Assembly: GCA_016716525.1 (NCBI GenBank)
Contig: JADJWE010000001.1
Coordinates: 992,001-1,056,000 of the forward strand
Length of the DNA: 64,000 nucleotides
Source: Candidatus Flexicrinis affinis
GTDB taxonomy: Bacteria; Chloroflexota; Anaerolineae; Aggregatilineales; Phototrophicaceae
Direction of reading: 5' to 3'
Below are positions 33,455 through 41,767 of this stretch, one piece after another (positions within the stretch are counted from its first letter, which is position 1; each line of letters opens with the position of its first letter). Under the pieces are notes generated by a model. The model worked only from the letters and a program-made list of their open reading frames with translations. It ran no database searches and was not told the DNA's origin. The translations under genes and the position numbers were made by a program.

Positions 33455-33510
33455 AGCAGAATACTCACGGGAACCTCATCTGCTGGTCGCGCGCGTATAA
33501 CAATTGTGCG

Positions 33511-33543
33511 TATCCTGAGAAGCTAGGATAGGGCACTCTATCC
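33511..33543 (+). other. Three-arm alternating inverted repeat upstream of the propeller gene
   Basis: TATCCT (33511-33516), AGGATAG (33525-33531) and CTATCC (33538-33543) can pair in two mutually exclusive ways, the middle arm with either neighbour. It lies 28 bases before the ATG at 33572. It may be an operator or an RNA switch, or chance. Confidence 0.25.
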
Positions 33544-33571
33544 GCGTGACCAGAATAGAGAGGGGATTGTC

Positions 33572-34672
33572 ATGCTGCGATTGAAGATAGTCGCGATCGG
33601 TGCTGCTCTTGGCGTGCTGCTGACCGGGGTGGTTGGCGCGCAGTCAGGCCCGTCCGCGAGTGGACTGCTCTCGCCGAGGCACATTGCCTACGACGCGTCC
33701 GGAACGTTGTGGATCGCCGAGGCTGGGGCTGGTGGAGATGTAGCGACAGACGGGCCCCTCGGGCCCGCGCTTGCCGGGCTTACTGGACAGGTATCGACAC
33801 TCGGCACCGATGGCACGCAGGCGGTATATGCCAGCAACTTGCCGAGTATGAACTGGGGCTTTGACGAGATCGTCGGTGTGCACGCGGCAGTACCGGTAGA
33901 CGATCTGCTATACCTCGTTGTTGGCAATGGCGGCGGAGACGCAACGGGATCGTTGGGACGTGGCCTCGTACTGTGGGACATGGAGTCCGAGTCGATCGCC
34001 GTTTCGCTGGATACGCTGGCCGCGGAAAGCGCGCTTAACCCAGACGGCGAGATCATCGATAGCAATCCAATGGACATCGCCTTTGCGCCCGACGGCACGA
34101 TTTACCTGGCAGACGCTGGCGCAAACACGGTTTGGCGTGTCGTACCGGGTGTCGCTGAACTTCAAGTATTCGCTGCTTGGACTGATAATCCCGTGCCGAC
34201 GTCGGTTGAGGTGGATTCCGAAGGCTCCGTCTATGTCGGCTTCCTGAGCGGTTTCCCGCATGTCGAAGGCAGCGCACGGGTGGAGAAGTGGTCGAGCAGC
34301 GGGACGTTGGTCGAAACAATCTCCGGCCTGACGGCGGTTGTCGACCTTGCCATGGACTCGACCGGGTTGTACGCCGTGGAATATGGGCGTTATGGCGACA
34401 ACGGCTTCATCCCGGCAACAGGACAGGTCGTGCGTGTGGACCCGGCAGGCACCCAACCCGTCGCCACCGGATTGAATTACCCGTTTGGTCTGGCGCTCTC
34501 GCCTTCGGGCGTATGGATGGTGTCGTTCGATACGAGCTTCGCCAACGCTCCGGGTAACGGCCGCGTCGGTTCGCTCGAAGATGCGGCCGCGGCTGGTGCG
34601 CAGGTGCCTCAGATCGCACCGACCGCCACGGAAGAAGTTGTTCCAGCGGCGACCGCTGAAGTGTCAGGATAG
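33572..34672 (+). CDS. Secreted ScyD/ScyE-like beta-propeller protein
   Basis: A 366-residue secreted protein. A signal peptide (residues 1-23) is followed by repeated NHL/SMP-like blades: GLLSPRHIAYDASGTLWIAEAG, PMDIAFAPDGTIYLADAGANTVWRV, PTSVEVDSEGSVYVGFLSGFP, and FGLALSPSGVWMVS. The pattern 'G.. L...G.GN....' and the PHVEGSARV segment match the ScyD/ScyE family, named from cyanobacterial scytonemin genes but widespread with unknown function. The C-terminus is an Ala/Thr/Pro/Val-rich tail. A GAGGGGA ribosome binding site precedes the ATG. It is followed by a YceI gene 12 bases downstream and should be co-transcribed with it. Confidence 0.8.
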   Translation: MLRLKIVAIGAALGVLLTGVVGAQSGPSASGLLSPRHIAYDASGTLWIAEAGAGGDVATDGPLGPALAGLTGQVSTLGTDGTQAVYASNLPSMNWGFDEIVGVHAAVPVDDLLYLVVGNGGGDATGSLGRGLVLWDMESESIAVSLDTLAAESALNPDGEIIDSNPMDIAFAPDGTIYLADAGANTVWRVVPGVAELQVFAAWTDNPVPTSVEVDSEGSVYVGFLSGFPHVEGSARVEKWSSSGTLVETISGLTAVVDLAMDSTGLYAVEYGRYGDNGFIPATGQVVRVDPAGTQPVATGLNYPFGLALSPSGVWMVSFDTSFANAPGNGRVGSLEDAAAAGAQVPQIAPTATEEVVPAATAEVSG

Positions 34673-34684
34673 GGAGAACAAGTC

Positions 34685-35407
34685 ATGCTCAAGCGCCCTG
34701 TCCCACTATGGGTACTTATCGTCGCCGTGCTGATTGCGTTAGGGGTCGGCTCGGTTGGCGGAGTACTGGGCTACACCTACTTTGTCGGCGGATCGGGCGA
34801 GGCCAGCCGCGACGTTAGCGCTGAGGGTGGCGATAGTTCGGCCGCCCCGGGCGCGACGACGTTTGTGCTCTCGCCTGAGAACTCTCAGGTGAGCTTCACA
34901 CTGCTCGAGGACTTGCGCGGCGTGCGGACGACGGTCGTTGGCACGACTAACCAAGTCGGCGGAACGATCTCGGTCGACCTTGCGAATCCAGAAAATTCGT
35001 CGGTGGGTCCGATCGAAATCAATTTGCGCACGCTGGCGACCGACAACGAGTTTCGCAACCGCGCGATTCGGGCAGAAATCCTCGAATCGGCCCGCACCGA
35101 GTACGAGTTCACGACTTTTACGCCGACAGCGATTAGCGGCTTGCCTGAACGGGTCAGCGTGGGCGATACGTTTACGTTTACCGTTACAGGCGATCTGCCG
35201 ATTCGCCAGATCACCAACTCGGTGACGTTTGATGTGACCATAACTTTGGTCTCGGAAACCGAGCTGACCGGATCAGCAGAGGCAACCGTCCTGCGCAGCG
35301 CGTACAACCTGCAAATCCCGACCGTGCCGGGCGTAGCGAACGTCACGGACGACGTGCTGCTGCAAATCCGCTTCGCCGCTGCGGCGCAGGCCCCTGCCGA
35401 GAGTTAG
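34685..35407 (+). CDS. Membrane-anchored YceI-family protein
   Basis: A 240-residue protein with one N-terminal transmembrane helix (about 8-32), a Ser/Gly/Ala linker and a YceI domain (about 57-232). YceI domains form an eight-stranded lipocalin-like barrel that binds polyisoprenoid lipids. Family traits are FVLSPENSQVSFTL at the start, GTISVDLANPENSSVGPIEINLRTLATDNEFRNRAIRA (helical insertion) in the middle, and the late DLPIRQITNSVTFDVTITL strand. It lies outside the membrane and is linked to the propeller protein. A strong terminator follows. Confidence 0.88.
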   Translation: MLKRPVPLWVLIVAVLIALGVGSVGGVLGYTYFVGGSGEASRDVSAEGGDSSAAPGATTFVLSPENSQVSFTLLEDLRGVRTTVVGTTNQVGGTISVDLANPENSSVGPIEINLRTLATDNEFRNRAIRAEILESARTEYEFTTFTPTAISGLPERVSVGDTFTFTVTGDLPIRQITNSVTFDVTITLVSETELTGSAEATVLRSAYNLQIPTVPGVANVTDDVLLQIRFAAAAQAPAES

Positions 35408-35438
35408 TACGCCCGGCTGAGATATGACGATCGTTAGC

Positions 35439-35475
35439 AAGCGGCGGCGTCCACGTGGACACCGCCGCTTTTCTG
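35439..35475 (+). terminator. Rho-independent terminator after the YceI gene
   Basis: The stem AAGCGGCGGCGTCC/GGACACCGCCGCTT (35439-35471, one G-T type mismatch) with a short loop is followed by TTCTGTGT. It separates YceI from the DUF389 gene. Confidence 0.8.
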
Positions 35476-35518
35476 TGTGTACACTCGGTGCCGGACTTCG
35501 CAAGCAAAGGTCACGACC

Positions 35519-37300
35519 ATGGCGCGCCCAGCCCGTCTTCAGCGGCTCAAGCGAGTACTCGTTCCGGTATCCGATCCTAAGACCGCACCGAGCTTGCTTC
35601 GCGCCGCCGCGTCGCTCGTAACGTACGACAAAGGGGAGCTCGTCGCCGTTACGATTGGCGGAGAAAACACAGAGGACGATTCGGAACTACGGGACGAGTT
35701 GACGCCCGCGATCAGCGAACTGCGCGAACAGGGATGGTCAATCCGTTTTGTGTCGCGCCTCAATTCGAGCGTGACCCGTGGCATCCTCGACCTTGCACGT
35801 GAAATTCGGGCCGATGCGATCCTCGTCGGACAGCGACGCGATCGGAAAGGAGCGTTCGACCTGTCGACGATAGTGGAGGGGCTGCTCACCGCGGCGCCTT
35901 GTGACGTACTGATCTACCAACCGGCGAAGTCGGCAGACGTCAAACGCATCGTGATGTTGATGAACGGCGCATCCGCCGGGCGCGCTGCCACCGCGGTCGG
36001 TGCGCAGTTGGCCGAGCAGCGCGGGATCCCGGCCGAAGCCGTGTTCGCGGTGAAGGGTTCAGATCTGCGGGACTCGGCACAGTCGGCGCTCGATCGAGTG
36101 TTGGCGGAACTTGAGAACGGAACGCACGTGGAGGGCAAGGTCGTCGAAGCGGAGAACACGGCCAAAGCGATCCTTGCACGTTCCGACGAGCACGCACTGC
36201 TGGTCACCGGTGTCATCGATCGACCGGGCGACCCCGATCAGTGGTTTGATAAGTCCGTAGGCGAAATCCTTGCAGATGCCGACGGACCCGTGCTCGTCAC
36301 GACCAGCCTCAGGCGGCTAAGCGCGCCCGTGCTGTCACGCTGGTTCGCGTCACGGGTGGCATGGCTGCGCCCGCTGATGACCCGCCCGGAGCGCGAGGAG
36401 GTACTGTCGATCAGCGACAGCGCATCGCGGCCGTCGCTGGACTACGTCGTGCTGATCGTGATCTCTGCGATGATTGCGACGCTCGGCCTCCTGCTCGATA
36501 GCTCAGCCGTTGTTATCGGTGCGATGCTGATTGCGCCCTTGATGCAGCCCCTTATTGCAACCGCCGCCGGGTTCGCGGCCCCTCGCTTTCCCACCGCGCT
36601 GCATGGTCTTTGGACGCTCGTCGTCGGCATTGCCGCAGCCTTGCTTGTCGCGGGCTTGCTCGGCGTGCTCACGGCGACGACCGTACCTACGCAAGAGATG
36701 CTCAACCGGGGGGCGCCGTCGCTGCCGGACGCATTCGTCGCGTTGGCGTCCGGATTCATCGGGGCGTACGCGATGGCCCGTAAGGACATTCCCTCTGCGG
36801 CTGTCGGTGTTGCGATCGCCGCGTCGTTGATGCCGCCGCTATGTACGGTGGGCCTTGCCGCGGTCATGGGCGAGTCGGCTCTGGCGTCCGGTGCGGCCCT
36901 GTTGTTCTTCGTCAACATCGTGTGCATCGTATCGTCCACGGCCCTCGTGCTGACATGGCTCGGTATGGCGCAAGGCAAGCGTGAACGTCAATTCGCGCGC
37001 GTGTCGCTGGCGGTGCTGGCGTCGCTGTCGATTTTTGCGATCTATCAGATCGTGATCTTGACGCAGTCGCAGCAGGAGGACGAGGAAGTTGCGCAGCTTC
37101 TGCGCGACGGCCTTGCTCCGGCTGAGGTGGTAGACATCGAGACGACCGAAGGCGATACGCTTGAGTTCCTCGTGACGCTGCGTGTCGATTCCGATCAGCC
37201 GCTGCCCGACGCGGACCAACTTCTGACACCGCTCACGGAGCTCTCCGGGCAGCCGGTCGTGCTGCGCCTAATTCCCGAATACGTCTATACGGTTCGGTAG
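35519..37300 (+). CDS. Usp-Usp-DUF389 fusion membrane protein
   Basis: A 593-residue fusion. Two universal-stress-protein-like domains (about 8-135 and 138-265; RVLVPVSDPKTAPSLLRAA, ILVGQRRDRKGAFDLSTIVEGLL, and VLVTTSL at the end of the second) are followed by a DUF389 membrane domain (about 300-510). That domain shows SASRPSLDYVVLIVISAMIATLGLLLDSSAVVIGAMLIAPLM and IAASLMPPLCTVGLA, with about six helices. A small soluble C-terminal domain (about 520-593) follows. DUF389 proteins are suspected transporters of unknown substrate, and the Usp part would sense nucleotides or stress. The ATG is chosen because AAAGG lies 9 bases upstream. Confidence 0.85.
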   Translation: MARPARLQRLKRVLVPVSDPKTAPSLLRAAASLVTYDKGELVAVTIGGENTEDDSELRDELTPAISELREQGWSIRFVSRLNSSVTRGILDLAREIRADAILVGQRRDRKGAFDLSTIVEGLLTAAPCDVLIYQPAKSADVKRIVMLMNGASAGRAATAVGAQLAEQRGIPAEAVFAVKGSDLRDSAQSALDRVLAELENGTHVEGKVVEAENTAKAILARSDEHALLVTGVIDRPGDPDQWFDKSVGEILADADGPVLVTTSLRRLSAPVLSRWFASRVAWLRPLMTRPEREEVLSISDSASRPSLDYVVLIVISAMIATLGLLLDSSAVVIGAMLIAPLMQPLIATAAGFAAPRFPTALHGLWTLVVGIAAALLVAGLLGVLTATTVPTQEMLNRGAPSLPDAFVALASGFIGAYAMARKDIPSAAVGVAIAASLMPPLCTVGLAAVMGESALASGAALLFFVNIVCIVSSTALVLTWLGMAQGKRERQFARVSLAVLASLSIFAIYQIVILTQSQQEDEEVAQLLRDGLAPAEVVDIETTEGDTLEFLVTLRVDSDQPLPDADQLLTPLTELSGQPVVLRLIPEYVYTVR

Positions 37301-37307
37301 ACGAACG

Positions 37308-38075
37308 CTAACGTGGCGCCATTCTCAACGCGCCGTCCAGCCGCACGGTCTCGCCGTTCAACATCGGATTGGCGATAATCGCCTCGACCATCTGCGCGTA
37401 CTCTTCGGGACGACCCAACCGGGACGGGAACGGCACCTGCTGACCGAGCGATTCACGCGCGGCTTCGGGCAGTCCGGCCAACAACGGCGTGTCGAACAAC
37501 CCGGGTGCGATCGTGACGACGCGTATTCCGACCCGCGAGAGGTCACGGGCAATCGGCAGCGTCATGCCGACGATTCCGCCCTTGGATGCCGAATATGCCG
37601 CCTGCCCAATCTGACCATCGAAGGCCGCGACAGACGCGGTGTTGACGATGACTCCCCGCTCGCCGTCGGCGTTCGCGGGTCTTTCGGCCATGACGGCAGC
37701 GGCAAGCCGGATAGCGTTGAAGGTCCCGATCAGATTGACGCGGATTACCCGCTCGAAGAGATCGAGCGCGTGCGGCCCTTCCTTGGTCAGGGTGCGCATC
37801 GCCGGGCCGATTCCCGCGCAGTTGACAAGTGCATTGAGGCCGCCGAATTCGGCCACGGCCAGATCGACCGCGGCCTGCAGTTGACCGGAGTCTGTGACGT
37901 CGACGCGAAAAAAGCGCGCACTGCTGCCGAGTGCCTGCGCATGCGTCAAGCCCACCTGTTCATTGACGTCAGCGATGACGACTTTGGCGCCCGACTTCAC
38001 CAACCGAGCGGCGGTTGCGCCGCCCAGCCCGGAAGCCCCGCCGGTAACGAGTGCGACGATGGTTGAAAGCTGCAT
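37308..38075 (-). CDS. SDR oxidoreductase (3-hydroxyacyl-CoA dehydrogenase type II-like)
   Basis: A 255-residue classical short-chain dehydrogenase. It has the cofactor loop TGGASGLGGA (11-20), with Asp36 in VIADVNE favouring NAD, NCAGIGPAMRT, the Ser of NTASVAAFDGQIG, and the YSASK motif with catalytic Tyr/Lys. The insert KEGPHALDLFERVIRVNLIGTFNAIRLAA and the tail RPEEYAQMVEAIIANPMLNGETVRLDGALRMAPR closely follow the HSD17B10/type II 3-hydroxyacyl-CoA dehydrogenase pattern, suggesting a role in fatty-acid or branched-chain degradation. It runs convergent to the DUF389 gene with 7 bases between stops. Confidence 0.88.
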   Translation of the reverse strand: MQLSTIVALVTGGASGLGGATAARLVKSGAKVVIADVNEQVGLTHAQALGSSARFFRVDVTDSGQLQAAVDLAVAEFGGLNALVNCAGIGPAMRTLTKEGPHALDLFERVIRVNLIGTFNAIRLAAAVMAERPANADGERGVIVNTASVAAFDGQIGQAAYSASKGGIVGMTLPIARDLSRVGIRVVTIAPGLFDTPLLAGLPEAARESLGQQVPFPSRLGRPEEYAQMVEAIIANPMLNGETVRLDGALRMAPR

Positions 38076-38108
38076 GTTGAAACAATCCTTTTCCGTATCT
38101 ACAGACGA

Positions 38109-38732
38109 TCACGCTTTACCTAGGAACTCGACTGAAAAGTCGAACGCGATGACATACGACTCGTCAAGCAGAAGTACCTTGCGCTTCCGCGACCGACCAT
38201 GCTCGTCGTCTGATTGTGCCTCGCTCAAGATGCGGGTTTCGAGGCCGTGCGATTCGAGGACGGGTGCGAGCGTGTGGGCGAGTGGAAGCGGCATTTGACC
38301 GAGCAGGTCGCCGCCACCTTGCAGAAGCGAGAGCAGCGGCTTGCTCGTGTTCAAGTACTGGGGCGGGTGGCGCCATGGCCCAAACGCCGAAGCGTATGCC
38401 TGCATCAAATCGATGAACAAGGCACTGGTGTCATCGGGCGTGCCACGGAAGAACAGACCTGCGGGGTCGCTGTTGTAGGCCAGGAGCAGCGGGTGCTCGT
38501 CAAGAATCCTGATCGACCCAAACAGCCCAAGGCTTAGGTTGTGCTCTGCGACACCGATCGCGCGTACGACGTAGCGCCTCCGGTCGACCAGCGCCGGTTG
38601 GCCGGGGACTTCTTCCGCCGCCGCGACGATCAACTGAAGTGTTTCGGGCACCGCGTCGAGCTGCGCCATGATCAGTACGCCGAAGTGCGTATCGCCGGCA
38701 AGATCGTCGAGAAGCTGCTGCGTGCGCGGCAT
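38109..38732 (-). CDS. Uncharacterised protein, 207 residues
   Basis: I do not recognise this family. The 207-residue protein has no signal peptide or membrane helix and an alpha/beta composition. Distinct features are a regular start (MPRTQQLLDDLAGDTHFGVLIMAQLDAVPETLQLI), a run VDRRRYVVRAIGVAEHNLSLGLFGSI, a Pro/Trp patch FGPWRHPPQYL, and a basic linker DDEHGRSRKRK near residue 180. It starts 3 bases after the stop of the phosphoesterase gene and is presumably co-transcribed. Codon use matches its neighbours, supporting a real gene. Confidence 0.7.
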   Translation of the reverse strand: MPRTQQLLDDLAGDTHFGVLIMAQLDAVPETLQLIVAAAEEVPGQPALVDRRRYVVRAIGVAEHNLSLGLFGSIRILDEHPLLLAYNSDPAGLFFRGTPDDTSALFIDLMQAYASAFGPWRHPPQYLNTSKPLLSLLQGGGDLLGQMPLPLAHTLAPVLESHGLETRILSEAQSDDEHGRSRKRKVLLLDESYVIAFDFSVEFLGKA

Positions 38733-38735
38733 GGG

Positions 38736-39509
38736 CTATGTGCTGGGCCGCAGTTTGCCCGACAGCCACTCCGGATTCGGATGCCCGACCGTGCGCGCGT
38801 CCTGTACGACCGCGTCGACGTCGTAGGGCAGACTTCTCAGGTCAATCGACACATTGCCGTCATCGAACGTTAGGATGGCGTATTGTGCAAAGCCGGGCCG
38901 ATCGAAGGACATCCCAACTGCGCCCGGGTTCACGATGTGCCAATGTCCGGCGATGCGGTTCAGCTGGCGGTGCGTATGCCCGCCGATGCCGAGCCGGCCT
39001 TCGCGGTCAAGCATGTAGTCGGCGACGAGTTCGTCCGGCGTCGAATCGGTGAGGAATGCTTCGTCGTCGCCGGGAACCGCATGGAAACCGATCACGACGC
39101 CGTAGCCGGGCACGTTGGTCGCTAACTCCCGACGCAGGAGGGTGCGCAAGAACTTGTAGTTCTCCCAGTCCAGCGCGCCCATCGACCAGTTCAGCATCGT
39201 ATCTCGCGTCTGCAGTTCGCCGGCGAGCCGCTTGAGTTCGACTTCGTCTTGAGCCGCGCCGACGCGAAGCCGTTCGCCCCCGATCAGATAGCGGTCGGTG
39301 TTTCCGCCGATGACTTTGAATGTCTTACCCTCGTCTGCTTCGCCAAGCCGGCGGATGGTATCGACACACTCGAGCGGGCGCGGGCCGAAGGCCGCCAGAT
39401 CGCCCAGACACCACGTGACATCGAACGGACCGCTAGCTGCCAGATCTTCCAGAATGACGTTCAGGGCAGCAAGGTTTCCATGGATGTCGGACAGCACGGC
39501 AAGCCGCAT
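38736..39509 (-). CDS. Calcineurin-like metallophosphoesterase
   Basis: A 257-residue phosphoesterase. The metal-binding blocks are complete: SDIHGN (8-13), CLGDLAAFGP (near 36-45), GGNTDRY (near 67), GFHAVPGDD (near 137) and GGHTHRQ (near 171), followed by VNPGAVGMSFDRPGFAQYAIL. The pattern is that of the YfcE/serine-phosphatase-like group of small bacterial phosphoesterases. The natural substrate is not predictable. The start is the ATG with GAGGG 8 bases upstream; the frame upstream is not conserved. Confidence 0.9.
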   Translation of the reverse strand: MRLAVLSDIHGNLAALNVILEDLAASGPFDVTWCLGDLAAFGPRPLECVDTIRRLGEADEGKTFKVIGGNTDRYLIGGERLRVGAAQDEVELKRLAGELQTRDTMLNWSMGALDWENYKFLRTLLRRELATNVPGYGVVIGFHAVPGDDEAFLTDSTPDELVADYMLDREGRLGIGGHTHRQLNRIAGHWHIVNPGAVGMSFDRPGFAQYAILTFDDGNVSIDLRSLPYDVDAVVQDARTVGHPNPEWLSGKLRPST

Positions 39510-39670
39510 GTTCAGACCCTCTAAACGAGTTTGTCCTGATACTACCATAGCCGCTCAGCGGCACACAGCCGTCGACATTAAAAAAGTGTAACACCTTGAT
39601 TTGGCGCAGTCTCTCCGCGTGCGTGGTATATTCACGGTAGCGCCAGTCGGGCCATTAGAGGAAATTGATT

Positions 39671-41098
39671 ATGCGTCGTCTCGTGTTTGTCTGTCTGCTC
39701 ATCGCACTTCTCGGAATCGCTGTGCCTGCTGCTACGGCCCAGACCGAGCAGGAACAGGTCTACACGGTGCAATACGGCGACACGCTGTATCGCATCAGCC
39801 TGCGTTTCGGCGTATCGGTTACGGCCATCGCCCAACGCAACAATATCGCCAACATCAACCTGATCTATGCCGGTCAGCGGCTGGTTATCCCCGGTGGCGG
39901 TGGGACCACGCCCCCAACCCAACCGACCAGCGCGCCGGGCGGTGGCACGCCGTCAGTGTATGTCGTCGTGCGCGGTGACACATTGGGCCGAATCGCCCAG
40001 CGCTTCGGCACGACGGTGTCGGCCATCGCGCAGTTGAACGGTATCGCCAACGTCAACCTGATCTTCGTCGGCCAGCGGCTGCAGATTCCGGGTGGTAGTG
40101 GCGGACCAGCGCCGACACAGCCCCCCGGTCAGCCCACTGCTGTCGCGACCGTGCCCGGTGGGGCCGGCTTGACGACGTTCGTGCTTGGCGGGCACATCCA
40201 AAGCTACGCGTTCGTAGACCAGATGCGCTCTGCGAAGATGACATGGGTCAAGCAGCAGCTTCGTTGGAACCGCGGCGATCCGGCAAGCGTGGCCGCGGGT
40301 GCCATTCAGGCGGCCCACGATCGTGGCTTCAAGATTCTGCTTTCGGTCGTCGGCTATCCCGAGCAGTTCGGGGGCAACCCGCAGCAGTACTATCAGGAAT
40401 TTGCGTCGTTCCTCGCCGGTGTCGCGCAGCTAGGCGCTGACGGCATCGAGGTGTGGAACGAGCCGAACATCGATCGCGAGTGGCCGAACGGACAGGTCAA
40501 CGGGGCCAATTACACCCAAATGCTCGCCGCGGCCTACAACGCCATCAAGAGCGCCAACGGGAACACGGTGGTGATCAGCGGCGCACCGTCGCCGACCGGG
40601 TTCTGGGGTGGGCAGTGCCAGGCGGCTGGCTGCGACGACAACATCTTCATCAGCCAGATGCGCAACGCCGGTGCTGCCAACTACATGGACTGCGTCGGTA
40701 TTCACTACAATGAAGGTATCCTGCCGCCGACCGCGCGCAGCGGTGACCCGCGTGGAAACTCCGGCCACTACACGCGCTACTACGGCACAATGGTCGACCT
40801 GTACGCCGGGGCATTCCCCAGCAAGCCGTTGTGCTTCACCGAACTCGGCTACCTGTCGCCCGAAGGCTTTGGCCCGCTACCCGGCGGATTTGCGTGGGCC
40901 GCCGATACGAGCGTGCAGGAACAGGCGCAGTGGTTGGGCGACGCCGTCCGGCTTTCGCGCCAAGGCGGGCGTGTGCGCATGTTGATCGTGTGGAACGTGG
41001 ACTTCACCTCATACGGCGAAGACCCGCAGGCTGGTTACGCAATCGTGCGCAACGGCCAGTGCCTCGCCTGCGCGACACTCGCTGCCGCGATGCCGTAG
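39671..41098 (+). CDS. Secreted LysM glycoside-hydrolase-like protein
   Basis: A 475-residue secreted protein. A signal peptide (1-23, ATAQ) precedes two LysM modules (about 29-74 and 96-140: YTVQYGDTLYRISLRFGVSVTAIA and YVVVRGDTLGRIAQRFGTTVSAIA), which bind glycan. A Pro/Thr linker leads to a catalytic TIM-barrel-like domain (about 168-475). Two likely catalytic acids of clan GH-A are seen: Glu264 in EVWNEPNID (acid/base) and Glu391 in CFTELGYLSPEG (nucleophile). The domain resembles GH39/GH5-like enzymes; substrate unknown, and LysM suggests cell-wall or chitin-like glycans. AGAGGAAA precedes the ATG. Confidence 0.85.
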   Translation: MRRLVFVCLLIALLGIAVPAATAQTEQEQVYTVQYGDTLYRISLRFGVSVTAIAQRNNIANINLIYAGQRLVIPGGGGTTPPTQPTSAPGGGTPSVYVVVRGDTLGRIAQRFGTTVSAIAQLNGIANVNLIFVGQRLQIPGGSGGPAPTQPPGQPTAVATVPGGAGLTTFVLGGHIQSYAFVDQMRSAKMTWVKQQLRWNRGDPASVAAGAIQAAHDRGFKILLSVVGYPEQFGGNPQQYYQEFASFLAGVAQLGADGIEVWNEPNIDREWPNGQVNGANYTQMLAAAYNAIKSANGNTVVISGAPSPTGFWGGQCQAAGCDDNIFISQMRNAGAANYMDCVGIHYNEGILPPTARSGDPRGNSGHYTRYYGTMVDLYAGAFPSKPLCFTELGYLSPEGFGPLPGGFAWAADTSVQEQAQWLGDAVRLSRQGGRVRMLIVWNVDFTSYGEDPQAGYAIVRNGQCLACATLAAAMP

Positions 41099-41116
41099 CC
41101 GGCACCCAGGCTCGCT

Positions 41117-41160
41117 TGAACAAACGCCCCCGTATCGAAGCAGGTACGGGGGCGTCTCTT
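41117..41160. terminator. Bidirectional terminator between LysM gene and DinB
   Basis: The 11-bp stem ACGCCCCCGTA (41124-41134) with TACGGGGGCGT (41145-41155) is flanked on the minus strand by TTGTTC and on the plus strand by CTCTT. It lies between two convergent genes and can serve both; the minus-strand T-run is the better one. Confidence 0.75.
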
Positions 41161-41222
41161 AGGGGGCGACTGAGAAGACCTTGCACGTTGCGACGCTGTC
41201 GCAAGCCCCGCCAGAAGTCTCC

Positions 41223-41690
41223 TTACCCGATCCATTGCCGCCACTGCAGTGGCATCTCTTTGCCGAGCGCTCGTAGATACACACTGCACTTGCCGCAGTG
41301 AATCAGGAGCGCCTCGCGGTAGGTGTGGAACTGCCCGCCGAGCGGCATCATGAAGCCCCCGGCACGATCGACCGCCTTGGTCTGGAAGTCTGCATCCGGA
41401 ATCGCATTGAGCGTGGCGTCCAGCTCGGCATCGAGCTGCGCGTACCACGCCACGAGTGCCGCGACGCTCGACTCGTACGACGGGTCGTCCGAGCGCATTC
41501 CCCACGGCATCTTGAGCGTCTTGAACGATTCGATGTACATGCGCTCGACATCGCCCATCTCCCGGCACCACTGGCCTAATGTCGGATTGCCGTCGATCTG
41601 AAAGCTCAGATCCGCATCGGTGAGCATCTCCATCATCTGAGTTCGCAGCGCGGTCGTCATGTGCAGGATATTGAGTTCTTGCGGGTTCAT
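41223..41690 (-). CDS. DinB-family protein
   Basis: A 155-residue four-helix protein of the DinB/YfiT-like superfamily, which binds a divalent metal with three histidines and often serves thiol-dependent reactions. Family features are the start ELNILHMTTALRTQMMEMLTDADLSFQ, GNPTLGQWCREMGDVERMYI (the usual LGxxCxHL/xxHxxxxE helix) and the end QFHTYREALLIHCGKCSVYLRALGKEMP. The usual metal His of the second helix appears as Met/Glu here, so the site may be altered. It is monocistronic. Confidence 0.8.
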   Translation of the reverse strand: MNPQELNILHMTTALRTQMMEMLTDADLSFQIDGNPTLGQWCREMGDVERMYIESFKTLKMPWGMRSDDPSYESSVAALVAWYAQLDAELDATLNAIPDADFQTKAVDRAGGFMMPLGGQFHTYREALLIHCGKCSVYLRALGKEMPLQWRQWIG

Positions 41691-41767
41691 TCCGTGTCCT
41701 CCGCGGCAGATGTCTCACAACTCCATGGTACACCTGTTGTCAGGTGCCAGCCGAAGCGTACGAGCGG

